DNA of 64,000 nucleotides from DASVDE01 sp963740065. GTDB taxonomy: Bacteria; Actinomycetota; Thermoleophilia; Solirubrobacterales; 70-9. Location: the NCBI GenBank assembly GCA_963740065.1, contig CAVUCS010000004.1, forward strand, positions 124,001-188,000, in the 5' to 3' direction. Made by a program: the position numbers and the translations under genes. Below the pieces are notes generated by a model. The model searched no databases. It saw only the letters and a list, made by a program, of their open reading frames with translations, and was not told the origin of the DNA. Positions 42,590 to 49,918 of the stretch are shown here, piece by piece (positions within the stretch are counted from its first letter, which is position 1; every line of letters starts with the position of its first letter).

Positions 42590-43508
42590 AGCTTGACCCT
42601 TATCCGTGGGTCAAACGACCACTCGACGCCGAGATACCGCCCCAACCACTCGGCGATGATCGCGCCGATCTCCTCGCCGGCATCCTCGTGGAGAAAGTGC
42701 GATGCGTTTTCGATCACGCGTGGCGCCGGGTAGTTGAGTCGCGCGGAGACCTGCTCGCCGACCGAGAGCGGCAGGGCTATATCGGAGTCCGCCCAGAGCA
42801 CCAGCGTCGGCCTATCGTCCTCGCGCAGCGCATCGGCGACCCGCCTGCCCTCGGCCGCGCCGGGCGCGTCGGGCTCGGTCGGGATCAGCGCCGGAAACGC
42901 CCGCGCGCCCGCCTTCGACTCGGGGTTCGGAAAAGGTGCGTCATAAGCGGCGATCACCTCATCGGCGGGCTCGCGCTTGCAGCCCGCCTTGACCAGGAAC
43001 CCGACAGGCAGGTCGTCGGCGTAGCGACAAAGTCACGAAATTTGAACCAGACATCGCTCATCTTCTGATGCCCGGTGAAGGGGCCGGTGTCGGAGATCAC
43101 CAGGCGGGAAAAGCGGTCGGGGTGCTCGACGAAGAGCCGCAGCCCGATCGGCCCTCCCCAATCGTGGACGACGGCGGTCGCGTCGCGCACATCCAACTCC
43201 TCCAGCAGCTTCGACATCAACTCGACGTGGCGGTCATAGCTGTACCAATCGATATCGGTGGGCTTGTCGGAGCGACCGAACCCGGCGTAGTCGGGAGCGA
43301 TGCAGCGGAAGCCGGCATCGCGCACCGGCGGGATCACCTTGCGCCAGAGGAACGACCAGGTCGGCTCGCCGTGAAAGAAGACGACCGGCTTCCCCTCCCC
43401 CTCGTCGAGATAGGCGAGGCGCAGGCCCTCGATCTCCCGGTACTCGGACTCGAACGGAAAGTCCGGCAGCCCCTGCAGATTCTCATCCGGCGTTCGAACG
43501 ACGTCCAT
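42475..43508 (-). CDS. Haloalkane dehalogenase-like alpha/beta hydrolase, frameshifted
   Basis: The first frame (43508 down) has VVFFHGEPTWSFLWRKVIPPV, APDYAGFGRSDKP and the nucleophile motif VVHDWGGPIGLRL, with Asp (not Ser) as nucleophile, as in haloalkane dehalogenases. The frame breaks near 43020 and resumes in another frame with PVGFLVKAGCK, VLWADSDIALP and IENASHFLHEDAGEEI (catalytic His). One base missing near TCGCTACGCC explains it. Repaired size about 300-340. The final frame runs to 42475, overlapping the metallophosphoesterase gene; the true stop may be earlier. Confidence 0.78.
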
Positions 43509-43519
43509 GGCGGCTGAGT

Positions 43520-44073
43520 CTATTTGGGAGTCTGCCCCAGGAGCCGCTCGATGAACTCCGCCTGGGCGGAGAGGATTTTCTCCTGCGCCTCAGCAAGGTC
43601 GAACCACTCGGCCCGAGCGACCTCGGGGAACTCGCGCTCCTCCCCTGAGCGCGGCGGCCACTCCATCCTGAAGGTGTTGCTGCGCAGGGTCGCCGGGTCG
43701 AAGTCGCCCTCCGCCGCCCAGGCGCGGACCAGCTTGGCGCCCTTCTGGCGCACCTCGACGAGGTCAATCAGGGCCCCAGGATCGATCTCGGGCGGCGCCC
43801 CCAACTCTTCCCCCAGCTCACGCAGCGCGCAGTCCCGCGGATCCTCCGCCTCCCCGTACTCCCCCTTCGGGATCGACCAGGCGCCGAGACTTTCTCGCCC
43901 CGAGGACCGCCGGGATGCACAAGCAGCACCTGCGGCTCCCGATTCCCGGCAAAGCGGAAGAGAAGAATCGCCGCGCTGCGCTTGCCGCCACTTCGACGCA
44001 GGCTATCGTCGTCTTGCGGCCGCAGGAAATCCGATGGGGGCCCGAAATCTCTCCTGGTAGCTCCCTTGCTCAA
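43520..44073 (-). CDS. NUDIX hydrolase, frameshifted
   Basis: N-terminal frame gives ILLFRFAGNREPQVLLVHPGGP; the NUDIX box (Gly-x5-Glu-x7-RELGEELG, near DPRDCALRELGEELG) is found in the next frame, and the C-terminal part from 43804 (IDLVEVRQKGAKLVRAWA, NTFRMEWPPRSGE) in the same frame. A single indel near 43895 restores one gene of about 165-180 residues. The start is uncertain: TTG 44073 is the only usable codon in frame. Likely pyrophosphohydrolase of nucleotides or similar. Confidence 0.75.
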
Positions 44074-44094
44074 ACGCGGACGAAAGGGTTACGA

Positions 44095-44472
44095 ATGAAC
44101 GAGGAGAGCACTCTCAGCGGCTGGTGGGTTTTCGCCGGCGCCCTGCTGTTGATCGCCGGTGTCCTGAACATCATCTGGGGCATCGCGGCGATCGGCGACT
44201 CGAAGTTCTTTACGGAGAACGCGACCTACATCATCAGCGGGCTCCATACCTGGGGATGGGTAACCCTGATCCTCGGGGTCCTGGAAATGGTCGCAGCATT
44301 CTCGCTTTTTGCCGGCGGCGAGTTCGGCCGCTGGTTCGGGATCTTGGTCGGGTCGCTCAACGCGATCGGCGCGCTGCTCTCGATTCCGGCCTATCCGTTC
44401 TGGGCGCTGGCCGTCTTCGCCCTGGCGATCATCGTCGTCTACAAGCTCGCCGAGGGTCCCGAGGCCGTCTAG
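44095..44472 (+). CDS. Four-helix membrane protein (DUF7144-like), unknown function
   Basis: 125 residues, four hydrophobic helices (about 10-30, 55-75, 82-103, 105-122). A small family in actinobacteria with GWWVFAGALLLIAGVLN-type N-termini. Clean start at ATG 44095 with AAAGGG 9 bases upstream. Followed by a strong hairpin terminator. Divergent from the NUDIX gene. Confidence 0.83.
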   Translation: MNEESTLSGWWVFAGALLLIAGVLNIIWGIAAIGDSKFFTENATYIISGLHTWGWVTLILGVLEMVAAFSLFAGGEFGRWFGILVGSLNAIGALLSIPAYPFWALAVFALAIIVVYKLAEGPEAV

Positions 44473-44495
44473 CGTTTCATCGACAACCGGCTTTG

Positions 44496-44523
44496 CGAAG
44501 GCCCCGGGTTTCCGGGGCCTTCG
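44496..44523. terminator. Strong hairpin terminator between convergent genes
   Basis: CGAAGGCCCCGG pairs with CCGGGGCCTTCG, 12 bp, loop GTTT. Sits 24 bp after the DUF7144-like gene and 48 bp before the convergent flavoprotein stop; no T-tract but the position fits a bidirectional terminator. Confidence 0.72.
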
Positions 44524-44570
44524 TCGTTCTGGGAGCGCTTTGGCTGGACGGTCTTGGCGTTGCGTAGGGT

Positions 44571-46262
44571 CTAGACCGGGTCGGGCGACTGGAGCTGCTC
44601 GGCGTCGAAGAGCTCGTGCACGAGCCTGATCGCGATCGAGCCCTCGCCGACCGCGGAGGCGACCCGATTCATCGACCCGAGGCGAACGTCCCCCGCGGCG
44701 AAGACGCCGGGGATGCTGGTCTCGAGGGAGAAGGGGCGGCGCTCGTCGAGCGGCCAGGCCTCGTCGCCCTCCAGGTCCGTACCGGTGCGAATGAACCCAC
44801 CGTCGCCGCGCGCCAACTCCGCCGGCAGCCAGTCTGTGTTCGGACTGGCTCCGATCATCAGGAAGAGCTCATCGGCTTCGACCGTCTCCGTCGTCCCATC
44901 GGGACGGGAGCGGAGGACCAGATGTTCCAGCCAGCCGTCCGCGCCCGCGCCTCCACCGACGACCTCGGTCTCGAGGCGCACATCGATGTTGTGGGTGGCC
45001 TCGATCTGCCTGACGAGATAGTGCGACATTCCCTGGTCGAGCGAATCGCCCCGCAACACGAGCGTCACCCTGCGAGCAAACTCAGCCAGATGCAACGCGG
45101 CCTGGCCGGCGGAGTTGGCGCCACCGACGACGTACACGTCCTCATCGACAGTCGTCGGAGCTTCGGAGGCGGGGCCGCTGTAGAAGACACCCGCCCCGAC
45201 GAGGGCCTCGATCTCAGGGACGCCGAGCCGGCGGTAGGTGGCGCCCGTGGAGAGGATGACCGCACGGGCACTGACCTCACCGCCGTCGGAGAGCGCGAGG
45301 TGAAGGCGGCCCTCCTCCCGCCGGATCGCGGTCGCATCGTGCATGAAGGCGAACTTGGCGCCGAAAACCCAGGCCTGCTCGTAGGCGCTCTCGGCCAGCC
45401 GACGGCCGCTGACTCCGCGCGGGAAGCCGAGGTAGTTTCGGATCAGCGAGCTCGAGGTCGCCTGGCCGCCGATGCCCCCGTTGTCGACGACCAGCGTCCG
45501 GAAGCCTTCCGATGCGCCATAGACCGCCGCCGAGAGACCGGCCGGCCCACCGCCGACGATGACCACGTCGTACTCGCGCCGATCGGGGTCGATGGTCGCC
45601 CCCGAGGCACTCGCCAGCTCCAGGTTGGTCGGGTTCGCGAGGACGGTGCCGTTCGGGAAGATGACCAAGGGAAGCGGCTCTTCGTCGCCCGCTTGATCCA
45701 CCAGCGCGCGGCCTTCGGATGAGTCGGCAAGCAGGAACGCGTGCGGCACCGCACATCGGCCTAGGACCTCTTTCAGCTCACTGGCCCTACCGATCCAGGA
45801 CTCGCTGACGATGTGGACGGTGTGCGGCGAGACCCGCCGCGCATGGGCCCACTCGAGCAGAAAAGTCGAGACCGACTGGTGGAAGAGCTCGTCGGGCGAT
45901 CGCGACGGCCTGATCACGTAGTACTCGATCTGCCGTCTCGCCATCGCCTGGAAGATCTCCTCCGCGGTCCGACCGTCGCCCCAGCTTCCCCACTCGATCA
46001 GCAACCCGCGTTGGGCGTGCGCGTGGAGATCTCTCACCTTGCCCAGCAGCTCGCTTCCGGGCTTGCCCCCGAGCGAATGCGCGGCAAGGATCAGCGCTAC
46101 GTCTTCCCCGGCCGCTTTCAGCGCGACGAGCTCGACCATCGCGTCTTCCGCCGAGGACATGCAGACGACTCTGTAGTTCCGCGAATAGCGGTCGATCAAC
46201 TCGCGTTCGACCTTGCGCAGCGAACGCTCGTCTTCGTCGACCGCAAAAAGGACGGGATCCAC
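44571..46262 (-). CDS. TrxR-like flavoprotein with receiver-like and thioredoxin-like N-terminal domains
   Basis: 563 residues from GTG 46262. An N-terminal receiver-like domain (about 1-140, VLFAVDEDERSLRKVERELI), a thioredoxin-like region (about 150-240), then a thioredoxin-reductase-type domain (about 245-560) with VVIVGGGPAGLSAAVYGASEG, GGIGGQATSSSLIRNYLGFP and VYVVGGANSAGQAALHLA. The usual CxxC disulfide before the second Rossmann fold is missing: the site reads VFYSGPASEA. So it is probably not a classical thioredoxin reductase but a related redox regulator. Longer upstream frames overlap a tRNA and are rejected. Confidence 0.85.
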   Translation of the reverse strand: MDPVLFAVDEDERSLRKVERELIDRYSRNYRVVCMSSAEDAMVELVALKAAGEDVALILAAHSLGGKPGSELLGKVRDLHAHAQRGLLIEWGSWGDGRTAEEIFQAMARRQIEYYVIRPSRSPDELFHQSVSTFLLEWAHARRVSPHTVHIVSESWIGRASELKEVLGRCAVPHAFLLADSSEGRALVDQAGDEEPLPLVIFPNGTVLANPTNLELASASGATIDPDRREYDVVIVGGGPAGLSAAVYGASEGFRTLVVDNGGIGGQATSSSLIRNYLGFPRGVSGRRLAESAYEQAWVFGAKFAFMHDATAIRREEGRLHLALSDGGEVSARAVILSTGATYRRLGVPEIEALVGAGVFYSGPASEAPTTVDEDVYVVGGANSAGQAALHLAEFARRVTLVLRGDSLDQGMSHYLVRQIEATHNIDVRLETEVVGGGAGADGWLEHLVLRSRPDGTTETVEADELFLMIGASPNTDWLPAELARGDGGFIRTGTDLEGDEAWPLDERRPFSLETSIPGVFAAGDVRLGSMNRVASAVGEGSIAIRLVHELFDAEQLQSPDPV

Positions 46263-46311
46263 CGCACGAAAATACCGGCCCCGACGCGGGGCGGCCACTT
46301 TGTCCTCAAAG

Positions 46312-46385
46312 TCGGGGAGACAGGATTTGAACCTGCGACCGCTCGGCCCCCAGCCGAGTGCGCTACCAGACTGCGCCACTCCCCG
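46312..46385 (-). tRNA. tRNA-Pro (anticodon GGG)
   Basis: 74-nt cloverleaf on the minus strand: acceptor CGGGGAG/CTCCCCG, anticodon stem CTCGG/CCGAG around loop CTGGGGG (anticodon GGG), T-loop GGTTCAAATCC. No encoded CCA. Confidence 0.93.
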
Positions 46386-46443
46386 TGGCTGCTCTGCATT
46401 CTGCCGCATCGTCGGCGGAGGGGCGTGGCAAACTGTCGGGCGC

Positions 46444-46514
46444 GCGGCGGTAGCTCAACGGTAGAGCCTCAGCCTTCCAAGCTGATGACGCGGGTTCGAT
46501 TCCCGTCCGCCGCT
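46444..46514 (+). tRNA. tRNA-Gly (anticodon TCC)
   Basis: 71-nt cloverleaf: acceptor GCGGCGG/CCGCCGC, anticodon stem TCAGC/GCTGA around CTTCCAA (anticodon TCC), T-arm GCGGGTTCGATTCCCGT. Confidence 0.94.
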
Positions 46515-46608
46515 CTCGTGTGATGTGTCGCGACATCGGCGACAGATGTCGATGGGGAGCGCTGGGTTCTCGTTTCTCGCATCCCCATTTCGGGTAGCGG
46601 CAGTCTCC

Positions 46609-47247
46609 ATGGAGGGACTTGCAAATCGGCAGCGCTCGGCTTCTCGCTTCCTCGTGATCGCGACCGATGAACTCGCGGGCGACGAGGTGATCGCCGAGCT
46701 GCGGCGACACCTCAGAGGAGACCGCAGCGAAGTGATGGTGATCGCCCCCGCCGTGGAGGAGACCCCCTTCCGTCATGCGCTGGGCGACGTCGACAGTGCG
46801 GCGGTGGAGGCAAAAAAGCGCCTGGAGGCATCACTCGACGAACTGCGAAAAGCCGGCATCCCGGCGATGGGCGAGGTGGGCGACAGCGACCCGCTGATGG
46901 CGGCAAAGGACGCCCTGCGCCGGTACCCCGCCGAAGAAGTCTTGATCGTCGCCCACGCCGACAGCCAGGCGCGCTGGTTCGAGGACGGTCTGTTCGAGCG
47001 CGCGCGGGAAACCCTCTACCCGGCGCTGCGCTTGGTCGCAATCGCGCGCGAGGACGGCGGCGCGCCCCGCCTGGTCAGCATCGAAGAGGCGGGGCCGGGA
47101 CGCAAGCCCCCCGCCGATCGCAACTCGGAAGTTGAACTCTCCCCCGATCTGCCTCGCCCGACCCGTGGCGATCTTGCGAGAGTCTTCGCCGTCATTGTGG
47201 GGATCGCGATCGCAATCGTGATCGCCCTGATCTCGATCCTCACTTGA
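46609..47247 (+). CDS. Universal-stress-like protein with C-terminal membrane helix
   Basis: 212 residues from ATG 46609. Residues about 10-145 fit a UspA-like alpha/beta fold (FLVIATDELAGDEVIAELRRHL, EEVLIVAHADSQARWFEDGLFERA), followed by a linker and one C-terminal helix (about 188-210). An N-terminal extension to 46525 is open but overlaps the tRNA-Gly neighbourhood and lacks a ribosome-binding site. Unknown role; tail-anchored Usp proteins are not rare in this class. Confidence 0.7.
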   Translation: MEGLANRQRSASRFLVIATDELAGDEVIAELRRHLRGDRSEVMVIAPAVEETPFRHALGDVDSAAVEAKKRLEASLDELRKAGIPAMGEVGDSDPLMAAKDALRRYPAEEVLIVAHADSQARWFEDGLFERARETLYPALRLVAIAREDGGAPRLVSIEEAGPGRKPPADRNSEVELSPDLPRPTRGDLARVFAVIVGIAIAIVIALISILT

Positions 47248-47263
47248 AGTCACCCGCTACAAG

Positions 47264-47337
47264 CGGGGCAGCCAGGACTCGAACCTGGAATCGCCGGTTT
47301 TGGAGACCGGTGCCTTAGCCAGTTGGGCCACTGCCCC
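47264..47337 (-). tRNA. tRNA-Trp (anticodon CCA)
   Basis: 74-nt cloverleaf on the minus strand: acceptor GGGGCAG/CTGCCCC, anticodon stem CCGGT/ACCGG around CTCCAAA (anticodon CCA), T-arm with GGTTCGAGTCC. Confidence 0.94.
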
Positions 47338-47373
47338 GAGGGCGGGGATCGTAACGAGCGCCGTCGGCGCTTA

Positions 47374-47458
47374 TGCGGGCGGAGGGACTTGAACCCCCAC
47401 GGGCCGAAGCCCACCAGGACCTAAACCTGGCGCGTCTGCCAAATTCCGCCACGCCCGC
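47374..47458 (-). tRNA. tRNA-Leu (anticodon TAG)
   Basis: 85-nt class II tRNA on the minus strand: acceptor GCGGGCG/CGCCCGC, anticodon stem CCAGG/CCTGG around TTTAGGT (anticodon TAG), variable arm GGGCTTCGGCCC, T-arm GGTTCAAGTCC. Confidence 0.94.
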
Positions 47459-47516
47459 GCGCTGTCTATTTTGGACTTAACGCGCGACCAATGCCGCTTC
47501 GTCGCTTTCAGATTCT

Positions 47517-48059
47517 ATGATCGACAGCATGGCGGTTGGAGAGGTCAGGCCGGGCTACGAGTTGTGGCGGCCAAATCGGGAGAGATCAGAGTCGGTCACG
47601 ACGAAGCTGGTGATCACCTTTTTGCTGGCCGTGACGGCGTTCCTCGCCGCGCTGGTGACGATTACCGGCTTCTCGCTGTTGGAGGGCGGGGGCACCATGG
47701 GCGCCATCTGCTTTCTGTACGCCGCCCTCTACGCGTTCTTCGCCTTCCTCGTCTTCCGCTGGAGCCGGGGCATCCTGCCGGTGGCCGCGGCGCTCTCGAT
47801 GATCCTGGCGATCTTCTGCGCGGTCGGCGCCGATAGCTGGTTCGCCCGTGACAAGGCCGGCTTCGACGACGCGTTGCTGCCCTCTTCGCTGATCGGCCTG
47901 CTGGTGGTGATCATCGTCATCCTCCAATTCCTGGTCGTCGCCGCCGCCCTCTACGGCTTCAACCAGAACTGGCACGTCGAGGAGGAGCGCCCGATCGGCT
48001 CCGGCGAGGACTACGGCGCCGGAGCCCCACCGGACAACGGCGCCCCGCAGCCCGCCTAG
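47517..48059 (+). CDS. Four-helix membrane protein, unknown function
   Basis: 180 residues with helices at about 30-52, 58-80, 85-105 and 120-146, and a Pro/Gly/Asp-rich cytoplasmic tail (about 155-180). No recognised family; soluble N-terminus MIDSMAVGEVRPGYELW. Ordinary codon use. Confidence 0.72.
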   Translation: MIDSMAVGEVRPGYELWRPNRERSESVTTKLVITFLLAVTAFLAALVTITGFSLLEGGGTMGAICFLYAALYAFFAFLVFRWSRGILPVAAALSMILAIFCAVGADSWFARDKAGFDDALLPSSLIGLLVVIIVILQFLVVAAALYGFNQNWHVEEERPIGSGEDYGAGAPPDNGAPQPA

Positions 48060-48176
48060 AGCGGCCCGTACTGCAACAAATTTGTGTCGGCACTGTAAAA
48101 ATTTGCCGTAGAGGTTCGATCCGGGCCATTCGCGACCGCCGAACTCCGTAGCGTGAACCTTAGAATGGTCGAACCT

Positions 48177-48260
48177 GCGGCGGTGTCCAAATTGGCAAAG
48201 GAGGCGGTCTCAAAAGCCGCTGCCCGCAAGGGCTTGTGGGTTCGAGTCCCACCCGCCGCA
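48177..48260 (+). tRNA. tRNA-Leu (anticodon CAA)
   Basis: 84-nt class II tRNA: acceptor GCGGCGG/CCGCCGC, anticodon stem GCGGT/GCCGC around CTCAAAA (anticodon CAA), variable arm TGCCCGCAAGGGCT, T-arm GGGTTCGAGTCCC. The homing-endonuclease gene begins 8 bp downstream. Confidence 0.93.
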
Positions 48261-48268
48261 TCAAAGCA

Positions 48269-49063
48269 ATGAAGCCCGTTTGGCAGGTTGAGCGAGCCCT
48301 TCGACTTTCCGACGCCGGCTGGAATAACTGCCAGATCTCCCGGGAGCTTGGCGTTGACCGTCGCACAATCAGCGACTGGGTCAGGGGACGTACTCGCCTG
48401 CGCAGGCCAACGCATTCCTATCGCGATGCACGAGGCCGAGATCCGACAACGTGCCCCCGTTGCCCGGGGTGGACCGAATTCATTCCTGGCGTTATGGCCC
48501 ATGCCTACGCCTACACCCTTGGCCTTTACCTCGGCGACGGCCTGATTTCGACGCACCCGCGCGACGTCTACCGCCTCCGCGTCTTTCTCGATCGGGCTTA
48601 CCCGCTCATCGTGGAAGAGTGCCGTGCGGCAATCAGCCTCGTCATGCCGGCAAGCAAGGTTGGGGTCCTTCGTCACAAGAAGGCGCACATGGATGAGGTC
48701 TACTCATTCTCGAAACACTGGCCGCACGTTTTTCCCCAGCATGGAAGCGGCCCCAAGCACAGGCGCCAGATCGTCCTGGAGTCCTGGCAACAGCGGATCG
48801 TCGATCGCCATCCTGGCCGTCTACTCCGCGGCCTGATCCATTCCGACGGATGTCGAATAACGAACACCATTCGCCACCCGAAAAAGACCTATCACTACCC
48901 CCGCTACATGTTTTCGAACCGCTCGCTTGATATCCAAGAGGTCTTCTGCGATGCCTGCGATCAACTCGGGATCGCCTGGAGACAAGATGGCCCCTGGAAC
49001 ATCTCGGTGGCTCGTCGCGAAGCAGTAGCGATCATGGATCGGCATGTCGGACCCAAGCGCTGA
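48269..49063 (+). CDS. Free-standing LAGLIDADG homing endonuclease with N-terminal HTH
   Basis: 264 residues from ATG 48269; longer frames overlap the tRNA. Residues about 10-42 form a helix-turn-helix (SDAGWNNCQISRELGVDRRTISDWVRG), a zinc-knuckle-like CPRC follows, then two LAGLIDADG motifs, LGLYLGDG at 84-91 and LLRGLIHSDG at 185-194, each with the catalytic acidic residue. Two motifs in one chain make a monomeric endonuclease. It sits 8 bp behind tRNA-Leu(CAA), with no intron visible in that tRNA. A selfish element, possibly tRNA-site specific, is the simplest reading; a domesticated DNA-binding role is possible. Confidence 0.85.
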   Translation: MKPVWQVERALRLSDAGWNNCQISRELGVDRRTISDWVRGRTRLRRPTHSYRDARGRDPTTCPRCPGWTEFIPGVMAHAYAYTLGLYLGDGLISTHPRDVYRLRVFLDRAYPLIVEECRAAISLVMPASKVGVLRHKKAHMDEVYSFSKHWPHVFPQHGSGPKHRRQIVLESWQQRIVDRHPGRLLRGLIHSDGCRITNTIRHPKKTYHYPRYMFSNRSLDIQEVFCDACDQLGIAWRQDGPWNISVARREAVAIMDRHVGPKR

Positions 49064-49087
49064 ATGCCTGCGTAGACTGCCGCGCGG

Positions 49088-49918
49088 ATGAGGGTTCATC
49101 ACCTCAACTGCGGGTCGTTCTGCCCCCACGGCCGAAGCTTGATCAACGGCGAGGGAAAGCCTTGGGAGCGGGGCCTCGTCGTCTGCCACTGCGTCGCGGT
49201 CGAAACCGGCGACGGCGTGGTGCTGATCGACACCGGCTTTGGGGTCAAGGATGCCCACCGACCGAACCGGCTTGGGCCCTCCGGTCGATTGATGAGCGCC
49301 CGCCCCGAGGTCGCGACAACCGCCCTGAGCCAGCTTGCTGAGCTGGGATTCGCCGGCTCCGACGTTCGCCACATCGTCGCCACCCACTTGGACCCCGACC
49401 ACACGGGCGGCCTCGCCGACTTCCCCGAGGCGAAGGTGCATGTCTTCGCGCCGGAGCTGAAAGCCGCGCTGAACCCGAGCCTGCGCGAGAAGCCGCGCTA
49501 CCTCGCGCCCCACTGGGAGCACCGCCCATCCTGGGTCACGCACGAGGGCGGCGGCGACAGCTGGTTCGGCTTCGAGAGCGTGCGCATCCTGCCCGACCTC
49601 GACGAGGAGATCGCACTGGTGCCGCTCGTGGGGCACAGCAGAGGACACACGGCGGTCGCGATCAACCGCGGCGACGGCTGGCTGATGCACTGCGGGGACG
49701 CTTTCTTCGACCGCGGCGAGCTACAGACCCCACCGAGCTGCCCGCCAATGCTGCGCCTCTTCCAGAACCTGACCGCGGTCGACAACAGGGCTCGCAAGGC
49801 CAACCAGGAGCGTCTGCGCGAGCTGGCGAGCGCGCACGGCGATGAGATCGACATGCTCTGCTCCCATGACCCGCATGACCTGAAGCGAAGGCAGTCCGCG
49901 GCGGGCGCCACCGCGTGA
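49088..49918 (+). CDS. MBL-fold metallohydrolase (lactonase-like)
   Basis: 276 residues. Metallo-beta-lactamase fold with the signature THLDPDHTGGLADFP (HxDxDH), LVPLVGHSRGHTAVAI (His), and MHCGDAFF (bridging Asp). VVLIDTGFGV near residue 45 is typical of AHL-lactonase-like and quinolone-lactonase-like enzymes. It is translationally coupled (GTGA) to the acetoacetyl-CoA synthetase gene. Substrate unknown. Confidence 0.86.
   Translation: MRVHHLNCGSFCPHGRSLINGEGKPWERGLVVCHCVAVETGDGVVLIDTGFGVKDAHRPNRLGPSGRLMSARPEVATTALSQLAELGFAGSDVRHIVATHLDPDHTGGLADFPEAKVHVFAPELKAALNPSLREKPRYLAPHWEHRPSWVTHEGGGDSWFGFESVRILPDLDEEIALVPLVGHSRGHTAVAINRGDGWLMHCGDAFFDRGELQTPPSCPPMLRLFQNLTAVDNRARKANQERLRELASAHGDEIDMLCSHDPHDLKRRQSAAGATA

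Noticed and set aside
46263..46409. N-terminal extension of the TrxR-like flavoprotein
   Set aside because: It overlaps the tRNA-Pro gene in antisense; GTG 46262 fits the domain start.
48236..48268. Upstream in-frame start of the homing endonuclease
   Set aside because: It would run through the 3' part of tRNA-Leu(CAA); the ATG at 48269 gives a normal HTH start.
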